A DNA stretch of 64,000 nt from Psilocybe azurescens (Eukaryota; Basidiomycota; Agaricomycetes; Agaricales; Agrocybaceae), in NCBI GenBank assembly GCA_023853785.1, contig JAJIRX010000831.1:1-64000 (forward strand). Direction: 5' to 3'. The position numbers were made by a program, and so were the translations under genes. This document shows, piece by piece, positions 45,297-56,613 of this stretch. A model generated the notes under the pieces. It ran no database searches. It was given only the letters and a program-made list of their open reading frames with translations, and was not told the DNA's origin. How positions within the stretch are numbered: position 1 is the stretch's first letter; each line of letters opens with the position of its first letter.

Positions 45297-45734
45297 ATGA
45301 ATTCGGTTCGCGCTCGTGCGCGTGGCGGCTTCAATGCGAGTGCGAGTGCAAGTGCGGCTCGAACTCAAAACCAGCGTGCAAACCCCAACGCAGCTGGGAC
45401 GGGAGCTGGAACCCCAGCAACAGCCGATGCCGACGATAGGGGTGCGGACAGGAATAGGAGTCAGGGCTGAGCGATCAGACAGATCGCTGCTGCTGCTGCT
45501 GCGTTAGCAGCTGAGGCAGGCGTCGGTGCTGGTACTGGTGCTGGTGCCGAACCAGGAGAAGGTGTTGTTGGTTTTGTTACAGGAGCAGGAGCAAGGGTGC
45601 TAGCTGGAGTAATACCCACAGCAGCTACAGCTACACTTCCCGCACCCCAGCGCCGGCGTCTCTCAACCCCTCTCCCGCTCCCCCTGCTCCTACTCGCGCT
45701 CCTCTTCACGATCGCATTATCCAGACCCCTTTAG
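45297..45734 (+). CDS. Ala/Gly-rich hypothetical protein with C-terminal membrane segment and an internal TGA
   Basis: It starts MNSVRARARGGFNASASASA. In the same frame a TGA at 45468-45470 (codon 58) interrupts it, after which it resumes AIRQIAAAAAALAAEAGVGA, an Ala/Gly/Val-rich spacer and a strongly hydrophobic end LPLPLLLLALLFTIALSRPL before TAG at 45732-45734. If the TGA is a lost CGA codon this is a pseudogene; otherwise only the first 57 codons are translated. No family recognised; low complexity makes it uncertain that it is a gene. Confidence 0.3.
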
Positions 45735-47200
45735 CCACCGCGCCATCCTCGAAGAAGGAGACAGAGATGGAGACAGAGACGAGCCACCCGGCTTCTTCTT
45801 TGTGCCCAACACCAACACCGAAACCGAATCAGAAGTCATACAGAAGATGCAGCGCGAGCTAGCGCCGGAGCGTGAGGAGCCTGGGGGACCATGTAGCTTG
45901 AAATGTTGAAACACTTACCATTTATTTAAGGTAATTGATCACTCAGTCGTGCCATGGTTCCACTCAGATTTACTCCGCAGAGTCCGCTTCTCCTGCTCAA
46001 TATTCATATCAATCTACACATCAAACACCGTCCTCCTCCTCTTTAACGACTGATTAACGAGAACGTACGAGTACTCCGCACAGCTGAACTCTCTCCTTAT
46101 CTCTATCATGGCCTAGCCAAAAATTGAGGGTTTGGGGGATGCCGCGTCGACCATCCCTCGACGTCTAGAGACAGTGGAGAAGAGAAAGGGCGGTTGAAGG
46201 TGGCTGTGCGTACTAGAACAGTCCAGGCTCGGGAGTCGGGACAACCCGGATGCTCACGAACTGAATAGCGACTTCCAGCTACATGCAAAACCAAGACAGA
46301 GGCTCCAATTTTCAGAAAGTGTGCGTCTGTTTGTTTGTACACTCTGTTTTTGGGTTAGAGATTCATTTAGATACGGTGTGAGGCTGGAGCTCCACCTTTC
46401 ACTAAATGCGGAAACCGCGCTCAGTAGGGATGACGCCACTGCCCAAACCGGTTGTTTAGAGCAAACCAGTAGCGCACTTCCGAAAGGAAGGGGCTCTGTC
46501 TAGGATTTTGCATGAAGCTGTCAACTTTGTCAAGTTGAATTCATCTTCGTCCGACCTTCTGTGTTTATCTTATCTCTCTGCCATCTCTTGTCCCTTGCTG
46601 GGATTGAACTTTTCTACCTCGTCCTTCTAAGTCTTATGTTCGAGGAACTCCATTGTCCCGTGCTGGTCCTGCGGTAGCTCGTGCTGGTAGATGCTGATTC
46701 TATTTTCACTTCGCGAGGTATGTTGTTGAATATTGATCTCGACTTGTACAACTGATTTTTACTGCAATTATAGATGTTGTTCTGCATGCTAAACAACAAT
46801 GCTCAACCATCGATAATCATTAGTCGCCTCTGTTCGAATTGTAGTATGGCAAAAATGTCGGGCGTTTCTTGCTATCTTACTTTTGAATTCAGGCGGGAGT
46901 GACGAGAACCACAACCACGCTTCCCGTAGTCAGGCATTCAAGGTGTGTAGGTATAAACGTCATGGGCCCATATATTGGACTTACATGGACTAGGAACAGC
47001 ACTTATATAACCCTTCCGAGAGCACAATAACGCCGAATTCCTGATTGATTAGAACACTTCATACCCTCTGCCCACCTTAGCTCGTCGTGACCGCGATCTC
47101 GACTGATTTACCGTCGACGGTTGAAGAAATCCTTGGTGCTTGCCCACAGTGAGTCCCATTCCATCAATAGTCTCAAGATCGTTCTCGATATCTTCGTCGC
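45735..47200. other. Gene-free stretch
   Basis: A short plus frame near 45775-45909 gives GFFFVPNTNTETESEVIQKM and could be a downstream exon of the preceding ORF. Otherwise only small unrecognised ORFs. Confidence 0.4.
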
Positions 47201-47214
47201 TTAGATTCTGGATC

Positions 47215-49075
47215 GTCGTAATCAGAAAGGTGTGACCATTCGTAGTTATCCGATATGCAGTGTTCTGACGTTCCAATAGAGTGACGCTGGAAAGTCTTCC
47301 CTCATCAAACATATCTTCAACATTGCTGCAGAGGTATGTACTGGTCTTTTTCCTCTACATACTCCAGTTTGATTGCGCATATAGGACATCGATATTTCCG
47401 ATGATCGCGCTGGAAAAGATGATATCATTTACGGGCATACATCCGAAAGCAATATGCGATTTATCCTCCATGACAGCCTAGGTTTCGAACCTGGGACTGT
47501 CGAAAATTGGAAAATTGATGAGAAATTTCTGCGGGAGAGAAACGCAGCATCATCGCCTCTGCAGGACCGAGTCCATGCAATATGGTACTTGTTACATTTT
47601 TAATATCTCGAAAACTCAAGCTAACCGATGCGATCGATTTGTCTCGTGTCGGCAGGCTTTGTTTAGAAACCCCATGCACTGGATCGAGACTGCAAGAAAC
47701 AAGCGACGAGAACCTTCTAAAGCTTGCTGATACATGTAAGATAAGTTACAACTGACATATAGTACGTGCGGCTGATTGACAGAGCAGTGAATGTCCCTGC
47801 CATCGCTGTGTTCACCAAATAGAACATACTCGTCAACGAACACTTCCAAAAGGCGCAGGAGGTTAGCACGCCTGAGTCCGAGATTGACCGTATTTCCGAG
47901 GAGAATGTGGATGGATATTTCAATGAACGGATAAAGGATTTTCGAGCTTCAACGCAAGTTCCATGTGTGAGAGTATCGATAGATGATGATTATCCCGGTG
48001 TGTCACGTTAATTTTCCACTAATTCGTTGAATATCTTAGCAAACATATAGAGGATGAGCGTTTAAAGTCGGCCAGGAAGCTGGTTGACGTCACAAGGCAA
48101 TGTTTACATCATGTTGAAGGTGACCTTTGGGTCCTGTGGGCCGCAGCTCAGCAAGTCAGCGCGAATCAGAAAGTTCAGCGATCCATTAGGTGCGCGCCTC
48201 AGCCGAGTTTGGGCCATTAATTGTTGACCATTACATCGATTAGCGAAGGCTCAAAGAGCGCGTATTCACCAGCTTGAGCGGTTTTCTTGAACAGGCTAAC
48301 TTTTCAACAGAATATTGGATGAACTTGGGGATGAGCACGGCTTTTCAGGGACATATTCTGATCGACTGTGTCGCCCGTAACCACAAAGACATTCTCAAAA
48401 TTTGGAATTTCAATGATCCATTGAACGTTAGTAAAGTTATCTTATCTGACACAAGGCCCATTCAAATAACACGTTTCTAGCTTCTTTTGGGAGAAGATTT
48501 CTTGACACAGATGGTGCAACTTGTTGAACCGTTATTGAATGAACACGAGGCCACAATTAGATTGCTGGTAGATTTCGACTGCATACTTCCTATCTGATTA
48601 CTATGGATCTAGTGATGACCGGCTTTCACATTACTCGAATATAATGTCCCTCGCAAATGCAGTGGGCTCTACGTTCGCGCAATTCATGGGTGCTGCCGGG
48701 ATCAGCATCGTCGCCATCAAATATCTTTATGGAAAGTACCAAAGAATGTACGTGAGACATTCTTTGATTTCGAACCCATTTTGATTGTGGACAATTACAT
48801 AGCCCGTTGACGGCACGATATATCGGAACATACATTGTCGATCTCTCATTGATTCTCCATCGAATTTTTATGCATACCCTCCACATGGACCAATCGAGAC
48901 CTTTGTTGGTGGTACTCATATCTGGTGAGGTAGTGAATTACAATGCATTCATTCCATGCATTCATTCCAAGATTGTTCACCAGCGTATTCATTCGATGAC
49001 TTCTGCAATTGTTCCTTCACATTTCGAGACACAAATTGCAGGATTAATTCGCGAGTTCCTAAGAATCGACACATA
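47215..49075 (+). pseudogene. Fungal G-domain (P-loop GTPase) protein 1, broken in G1 and G4
   Basis: Exons with GT..AG introns read FWIVVIRK|SDAGKSSLIKHIFN, where the family has G-K-S-x-x-G-K-S; the first Gly is Arg (AGA). Next are FILHDSLGFEPGTVENWKID (G3 region), SPLQDRVHAIW, and VPAIAVFTK followed by an in-frame TAG (47818-47820) inside the G4 TKxD motif. Later exons match the family: LVDVTRQCLHHVEGDLWVLW, GMSTAFQGHILIDCVARNHK, ILKIWNFNDPLNVSKVI, LSLILHRIFMHTLHMDQSRP, ending LIREFLRIDT at 49075. Family role is a putative fungal signalling or defence GTPase. Position of the first exon is uncertain. Confidence 0.65.
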
Positions 49076-50852
49076 GGTGTTGTTATGAATTCTCAAATGT
49101 ATTTAACTTATTGGCCCTCACTGTTGTGTGATTGGAAATAATATCAATAATGCGAGTCCAACTGTAAGGAGCAAGTGTAACTATGTAAGACGGCAGTACA
49201 ATTGGCTTTTAGATGCCACCGACTGGTTTCTTTACCCAGCCTACTCAGCACTGGAAATATTTTAATCTGGGTTACCCGTTCGTTCTACACCTCCTACCAG
49301 TAAATCGAATACAGGTACGATAAGGGAGCACGATGGGGAGTTCGGCGTAGGAGAAGGGTCTACGTCACCCTCCCACTTCTCGTCGTCGCCAACCTGCTGA
49401 CTCCTACAGCGCTTTCTCCAGAGCGCGAGCGCGCCACATGGAGTTGCCTCGAAAATGACAAGAACAGACGTTAATGTGTGTCCTCATTCTTTCTTTCGAT
49501 TGCGCCTCCTCGCATTCCCACTTCGTTTTCCATCCTGCCGTCTCCTGCACTACACTTAGCACCCCCCTTCACATATCAGACGCCGCGGCCTGTCACCGCG
49601 CCCAAGTGGAGAAGAGCAAGCATTATGCTCGTTTTCGCTTTTGACTGCTCTGTTCTAACCTTAACGACAACTCGCGATCTCCTCCTTTTAATCGGATTTC
49701 TGGCTGCTTGGCATCCTCTATTCCAGCGATTTGCACCAGTCCGAAGCGTCGGCGCCCTACCGTTGCTATCATCTAACCCCCCTCCCTCCCTCCTCTATCG
49801 TTAGTAAATAGTGCACACTCTGATACATTCTTTTACTATTGCCCTGTTCACCTGTAAGTTGTCCCGATCAAGCGATTGAAATTTTATCTATAACAAATAT
49901 TCAGGACTACCGCTGCCTACAATCACATCGACTTCTAATTTACCTCATGCCTGCCTCGGAGGCATTATTACCAACAAAGAATCGAAACCTTTCCCGGTCG
50001 GGAGTCAATTTAGGAAGACGGTTGATTGAGCAGTGGTCCTCCTTCTCCGTAAACCCCTCAGGCCAGTGAGCGTGTTACTGCAAATCGACTCATCATAGCT
50101 TGATCCGAGAAGCCCAATACAGTGTCGACCGCCCCTCTCGTTCTCGATGTCTTAAAATGAAAAGTAAGTGATGACTATGAATAGAAGAACCATGAGGACG
50201 TGTCAATAGGTGGGTGTTTCTTTGAAACCTGTCGTTTTTATGGCACTCTGCAAATTCGTAACGACGACTAACCTCTCAGTTAACAGTCGCGATTAGGGCT
50301 CAAATGTAACCCCAAGCTATGCTACTGTCATCCTCGCCATCGATGAGCGCCCAAATCCAATACTAGGTAACTCAGTCAGTAGAGTGTACGTGGAACCATT
50401 GCCAAAATCTATTTTGACGGAAGACGTGGGACCTTAGGCCTCGGCTACTTTCATTACTATTTTCTCGTGTGTGTGTGTATGAAGATGTAACCATTTGAGA
50501 CTGTTTGAACTTAGCAGAAACAGCGATCGTATCCATGACTGATTGGCATCATGATCAAGTTTCAAGACCTTGCGTCTTTCTCAATCCAAAGTAAGAAAGT
50601 CAGAAAGGCTATGCCATTTCGACGACGAGAGTAAATGATACCTGGAAGCAGGGAACGTGGGGATACCGAGGATATGTCGGGACAAGGAAGCAGACAATGG
50701 TGTCAAGGAGCTGACTTTGATAGCAAATATAGAGTCGTCAACAGGCCACATCGAGCCGGTGGATGTTCCTAACGCTCTTCGATTTCCACGCCCAATTGAT
50801 ACGAGAAAGCCCAGAACGCTCACCCACTTCTGCGCTCATTCTCATTATCGAC
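49076..50852. other. Gene-free stretch between the two GTPase genes
   Basis: A 108-codon Pro/Leu-rich plus ORF (49478-49804) has no family resemblance. A short (GT)n run lies near 50468. About 900 bp before the second GTPase carry no clear promoter motif. Confidence 0.4.
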
Positions 50853-53800
50853 ATGGCCGACGATCTCCTAGACCGCTTCAACGTTCGTCAGAAATACACC
50901 CATTTTCGTATCCTTGTGATCGGTCGGGCTAATGCCGGCAAGACCACACTGTTACAGCGAGTGTGTAATACAACAGAGGACCCTCATATCTATAACGAAG
51001 GAAAGAATTTGGTGCGTTCATTATGTGGTGCTGAGAAGGCATTTCTCTCAAGTCTTGCGGAATACTAGCTGGAGCCAACCTCGGCGGTGATTCATTCGTT
51101 TACCAGAGAAATATTGGCTTGCTGAGCTTGCTGTTGATCAGCGCGGTATCCATGATATCAATCGCCCTTTCGCCTTTGAGAGCAACCCGCAGTTCATCTT
51201 CCATGACTCTCGTGGGTTTGAATCTGGAGACGAAAGTCAGTTGAAGGAGGTCCAAGCATTCATCGAAGAGCGCGCAAGGTCCACGGAACCGAATCTTCAA
51301 CTTCATGCCATTTGGTCGGCTGTACAATCGTTTCTAAACTTCTACTTGTGCTTACTACCCATGCAGGTTCTGCTTTGTGCCAAATAAATCACGGCCTCTA
51401 CTCGAGCTGGAGGAGAGATTCTTTAATGAGCAACGGGCTGGAAACGGTGTTTTAAGATCGTTGTCATCTTTGTACCTGCCGCTAACAGACATGTGACAAT
51501 ACAGCTCCAGTGATCGCAATATTCACCAAACTTGATGACTTGATCATTCAGGTCTTCAAGAGAGGTTCATCAAGAGAGCAGAACCGTCAGTCTGCTCTTA
51601 ATGTACTGAAAGATAAATTTGAGGAGCCACTGCGTGGATACAAGTACCCTCCAAAGGCCTACTTACATTTGGAAAGTATATTTATTTTCATTATTTTCAT
51701 ACAATTTGATTATTGACTTGTGCTAATATAAAAGAGATGCAAGAGGATGAAGGTAAACATCAGTATCAGGTGAAAGAACTAATCAAGAAAACAGCAGACT
51801 CGCTGGACAATCTAGCACTCCAAATGCTGTTTGTTTCAGTCCAGAGTAGTAATCTGGAGTTGTGCATTGAATATGCAATAAAATAGTAGGAATTTTATAT
51901 CATTTTTTTCATTGTGCTTCAAATAACACATATTTTAGTGCATACAATTTCATATCAATGGTTTGTATTATTTTGATTATACTGAAAAAATTGAAACAAA
52001 GCTGACAGCGGAAAAGATTGATTTATTAACACACTGTATGATGTGGTTTTGTCACTGCTATGTAATTTAGATCTACAATTATTGGTTTTTAAATCTAACA
52101 ATGACATGGACAGTATGAGGTGAGTAAACAGATGTTGTAAAGTAAAAAAGCACTAGCTGATAGAAATAAGGGATATGTATGATTTAAATTGAGTTTACAG
52201 AAAAACTTGCAACTAATACACAATTTAGGAAGTGAGTGAATCAATCTTTGTCAAATACTGGGACGTTGATTTAGTTACACATGGAAGTATGTAAGTTGGA
52301 ACTTGATTCACAACAAACAGGCAGAGAAAATGAAAATATTTGCAGGAAAAAAAGTATGAAATAATTTAATGTTATTGAAAATTATTGATTAAATTATTGA
52401 TTTAGGAGGTACCTATATCAAGATCTTGTATAGTTGATTGAAGTAATTTATAATGCTATTTGGACTGGTATTCAGACAGTTAGTCTACCTCTATTATTTT
52501 GCAGAGGATGCATGACTGATATAATGGCTGGAAATGGCATTCAGGATGTGAGTTTATTTTTGTAAAAATTTCAAAGGTGCATTACTGAAATGATTGCTTG
52601 GATTGGCATTCAGGATGTGAGTTTGTCTCTGCCATTATTTCAAAGGCACATGACTGACATGATGGACTGTAATGGCATTCAGCCTGTGAGTCTGTCTCTG
52701 CTATTATTTCAAAGGCATATGACTGACATGATGGACTGTAATGGCATTCAGGCTGTGAGTCTGTCTCTGCTATTATTTCAAAGGCACATGACTGACATGA
52801 TGGACTGTAATGGCATTCAGCGTGTGAGTCTGTCTCTGCTATTATTTCAAAGACACATGACTGACATGATGGACTGTAATGGCATTCAGCGTGTGAGTTT
52901 GTCTCTGCTATTATTTCAAAGATACATGACTGACATGATGGACTGTAATGGCATTCAGCATGTGAGTCTTGCTCGGCTATTATTTCAAAGACATATGACT
53001 GACATGATGGACTGTAATGGCATACAGCGTGTGAGTCTTGCTCTGCCATTATTTCAAAAGACATATGACTGACATGATGGACTGTAATGGCATACAGCGT
53101 GTGAGTCTTGCTCTGCCATTATTTCAAAGACATATGACTGACATGATGGACTGTAATGGCATTCAGCATGTGAGTCTGTCTCTGCTATTATTTCAAAGGC
53201 ATATGACTGACATGATGGACTGTAATGGCATTCAGCCTGTGAGTCTGTCTCTGCTATTATTTAAAGGCATATGACCGACATGATGGACTGTAATGGCATT
53301 TAGGCTGTGAGTCTGTCTCTGCTATTATTTCAAAAGTACATGACTGATATGATGGACTGTAATGGCATTTAGGCTGTGAGTCTGTCTCTGCTATTATTTA
53401 AAAGGCATATGACTGACATGATGGACTGTAATGGCATTCAGCCTGTGAGTCTGTCTCTGCTATTATTTCAAAGACATATAACTGACATGATGGACTGTAA
53501 TGGCATTTAGCGTGTGAGTCTGTCTCTGCTATTATTTCAAAGGCATATGACTGACATGATGGACTGTAATGGCATTCAGTTTGTGAGTCTGTCTCTGCTA
53601 TTATTTCAAAGGCACATGACTGACATGATGGACTGTAATGGCATTTAGGCTGTGAGTCTGTCTCTGCTATTATTTAAAAGGCACATGACTGACATGATGG
53701 ACTGTAATGGCATTCAGCCTGTGAGTCTGTCTCTGCTATTATTTAAAAGGCATATGACTGACATGATGGACTGTAATGGCATTCAGTGTGAGTCTGTCTC

Positions 53801-55161
53801 TGCTATTATTTCAAAGGCACACAACTGACATGATGGACTGTAATGGCATTCAGTATGTCAGTCTGTCTCTGCTATTATTTCAAAGGCACATGACTGACAT
53901 GATGGACTGTAATGGCATTCAGGGTGTGAGTCTTTCTCTGCTATTATTTCAAAGGCATATGACTGACATGATGGACTGTAATGGCATTCAGCCTGTGAGT
54001 CTGTCTCTGCTATTATTTCAAAGGCATATGACTGACATGATGGACTGTAATGGCATTTAGGCTGTGAGTCTGTCTCTGCTATTATTTCAAAGACACATGA
54101 CTGACATGATGGACTGTAATGGCATTCAGCGTGTGAGTCTGTCTCTGCTATTATTTTAAAGGCATATGACTGACATGATGGACTGTAATGGCATTCAGCC
54201 TGTGAGTCTGTCTCTGCTATTATTTCAAAAGACATATAACTGACATGATGGACTGTAATGGCATTCAGCCTGTGAGTCTGTCTCTGCTATTATTTAAAAG
54301 GCATATGACTGACATGATGGACTGTAATGGCATTCAGGCTGTGAGTCTGTCTCTGCTATTATTTAAAAGGCATATGACTGACATGATGAACTGTAATGGC
54401 ATTCAGTTTGTGAGTCTGTCTCTGCCATTATTTCAAAGGCACATGACTGACATGACGGACTGTAATGGCATTCAGGATGTGTGTCTGTCTCTGCCATTAT
54501 TTCAAAGGCACATGACTGACATGATGGACTGAAATTGCATTCAGCAAGTGAGTTTGCATCTTGATTATTTGAGTAATGCATGACTGATATCACTATATTC
54601 AGCTTGTGAATTCTTATCTGATGTCCATCCTGATTCAATTTTAAATTTTTTTCTCAGGCCACAAATGCTGCTTTAGTTGTTCCACTCATAAAGACTAAAT
54701 TTGATGTCAGTTGTCTTTTCTTTCCAACCTTCTCAAAAACTTATTGATTCCAGAAACCCTCTCTGGATGCTTTTGTTGGTCTGTTCTTTATTTTTATTTT
54801 TTTGTTGATGTTTTTTTGCTTATTGTTTTGCAGGAATTCTAATTTGCCTTGAAAACTCCTTTTGGCATCAGTCAGATACTATCACAATTATTGATGCCTT
54901 CAAAATTTCATTCAACTTATACATCAAAGCTGATGTAGAGAAAGCAGTGAAGACAAGCCTTGCTGTTGCACTGGAGAAATATCCTCACCAGCATGAATCT
55001 GGCAGAGTCTCATTTGATTTCCAGCCTTTATTATTGAACATTGTTCTTCAACATCGCTTATGTATGTTGGGTACTATGTATTTATATTTATAAGTACTAA
55101 CACTTATTTTTTAGCTCATTTTGAAAATACAAAGACTTTAAACACCTGGAATGCACTTTGA
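50853..55161 (+). CDS. Fungal G-domain GTPase 2, interrupted by the 69-bp array
   Basis: It starts MADDLLDRFNVRQKYTHFRI at 50853 with G1 GRANAGKTTLLQRVCNTTED. An intron (donor at 51012) and a junction of uncertain acceptor lead to YWLAELAVDQRGIHDINRPF, then FIFHDSRGFESGDESQLKEV (G3). Introns precede FCFVPNKSRPLLELEERFFN and APVIAIFTKLDDL (G4 TKxD intact). KMQEDEGKHQYQVKELIKKT and NLELCIEYAIK run to about 51880. After the 52.5-54.6 kb array, ILICLENSFWHQSDTITIID and AVKTSLAVALEKYPHQHESG lie at 54836-55050, and a final spliced exon SHFENTKTLNTWNAL stops at 55159-55161. Assigning the 54.8-55.2 kb exons to this gene is inference from the family's C-terminal pattern. Confidence 0.55.
51885..52500. 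other. AT-rich non-coding stretch between GTPase exons and the array
   Basis: Many stops in all frames. Possible short exon YAYNFISMVCIILIIL near 51940-51985 after a TTTTAG acceptor. Nothing else seen. Confidence 0.4.
52500..54560. repeat. 69-bp minisatellite, ~30 units, with one hypervariable dinucleotide
   Basis: The unit contains gactgtaatggcattcag, then two variable bases, tgtgagtctgtctctgct, then attatttcaaaggca and tgactgacatgatg. Sixty-nine is a multiple of 3, so units can be read as 23-aa repeats on both strands (plus: MTDMMDCNGIQxVSLSLLLF; minus: ECHYSPSCQSCAFEIIAETD). Plus frames are cut by TAG where CAG became TAG (five units) and both frames by 1-2 base indels. The outermost units at 52535 and 54529 are degenerate. 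It lies between exons assigned to the GTPase gene. Confidence 0.9.
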
Positions 55162-55772
55162 TACTTGCCTTGAAAAATCATTGTATATTTGTATTTAAAT
55201 TGTCATTTTGATTGCCTTGAATTGTAAAAAACTGTCAAATTTTGAGCATCTATATATATAGTGTATCATGAAACAGAATTACTGTACTTTCTGCATCCTC
55301 AGCTTTATACAGCAGAATTACTATTAAGCTCCTCACTATGAGCTTCATATTTTGCAGCATCTGTTATAGACACTTTTTCACTTTGTTTTGTTTTGTATTT
55401 TTCTTTTCTTATATAAACAATGTCACATTTTCATTTCATGATAGACATTATTATATGATCCTGTTTGATTTATATTTGTATTTGACTCACATTGACACAA
55501 ATATGACTCATTCCCTTTCCTTGACACATATTTCTCTAGTTAGATGTAGATACTCAAACAATTATATGACCAGTAGATACAACAATTTTTCTTTAGCTAG
55601 TCCTTGAGAATCATATCTTTTTACACTCAATACACTCAAAACATTTAGTTTTTTGTTACTTGAGTGTCAATTTAATTTGCACATGTTGAACAGATTATTG
55701 AGATGTTTAGTGCAGGATGTCTTTGTAATTGTCCAATACACACAACACCCAATTAAATATATATATATAAAT

Positions 55773-56291
55773 ATGCCATTTTTTGACTCCAAGGACATCC
55801 CAACCCTTCTCATTTCTAATGTTGAGCCTGATCCCTCTATTATCCTAAACATACTTTCCACAATCAAAAATATTGACAGTGATCTTTCCAAACTGTATCA
55901 CACACTAAAATATAGGAGCCAGGCAAGAAGAGAAGAAATTTGTAAAGAGAAGGAGATGCTAACAGAGACCCAAAACAGGTACATGTCTGCTCTGTCTGCA
56001 GTTAGAAAGCTATTGGATGCCTTATGGGCAAGGGTCTTTAGCTATAATGTGGAGGAAAGAGGGAACTTACAAATTATATGCTTCTTTGCTACAATTAGAA
56101 CATTGTCACCGGATATTTTGAGCATCATTTGAACAATATCAACATCAAGCTTTACTACAATGAGCCAAGAGGGAGCATTCAAAGCAAAGATGCTGCTCTT
56201 ATTGTACGACACTTTGAACGTGCACAGGCACTTCCAATAGATGTTACTGTTGACTATGGCTTCAATGGAGGTCATTTCTATAAATCCAACC
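55773..56291 (+). pseudogene. F-box-like protein, copy 2, CpG-decayed and truncated by a Copia LTR
   Basis: It starts MPFFDSKDIPTLLISNVEPD. It is collinear with copy 1 through LSAVRKLLDALWARVFSYN, then a one-base loss in an A run near 56055 breaks the frame. Later text is NEPRGSIQSKDAALIVRHFE and DYGFNGGHFYKSN, where similarity ends at 56291, one base before the LTR. Compared with copy 1 most CG sites are TG or CA. Here the codon that is TAG in copy 1 is TTG. Confidence 0.75.
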
Positions 56292-56613
56292 TGTTGATAA
56301 ATCTAGACCTCAGTCAGAAAAGAATAAAGCAACTTGTATTCATATGTACCTAAGTAGACACAATAGTATCTACAAATCTATCAGAATGTTGATATTGTAC
56401 ATTACATATGAATAGAAAAGTATACCTCAGTCAGAAAGAATAAAGTGACTGAGGTATATCTATACTGGGGAAAGTATATATACTTTCCCCTATAATAAAG
56501 GGTTATTTGGTCTACATAAAATAAGGGGGGAATAATAATAAAGAGAGATGCAAAGGTGACCCAAAATGGGTTAGCACCTAAAGTGCCTTTGTTACGTCAG
56601 TGCATTCTCAACA
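56292..56613 (-). repeat. Copia 3' LTR (322 bp)
   Basis: It begins TGTTGATAAATC and ends GCATTCTCAACA, giving TGTTGA..TCAACA termini. The minus-strand polypurine tract GTGAGGAGGAG (complement of 56614-56624) abuts it, as expected upstream of a 3' LTR. Inside are a 24-base perfect palindrome (56467-56490) and an internal repeat of 'cctcagtcagaaa' (about 56308 and 56429). No second LTR was found in the window. Confidence 0.75.

Noticed and set aside
45468..45470. Selenocysteine TGA
   Set aside because: Fungi generally lack the selenocysteine pathway; a CpG-derived stop is simpler.
52582..53072. Overlapping 160-codon ORFs on both strands
   Set aside because: They arise because the repeat unit is 69 bp, so any open unit stays open on either strand; not two genes. 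Coding by one strand is left open in the findings.
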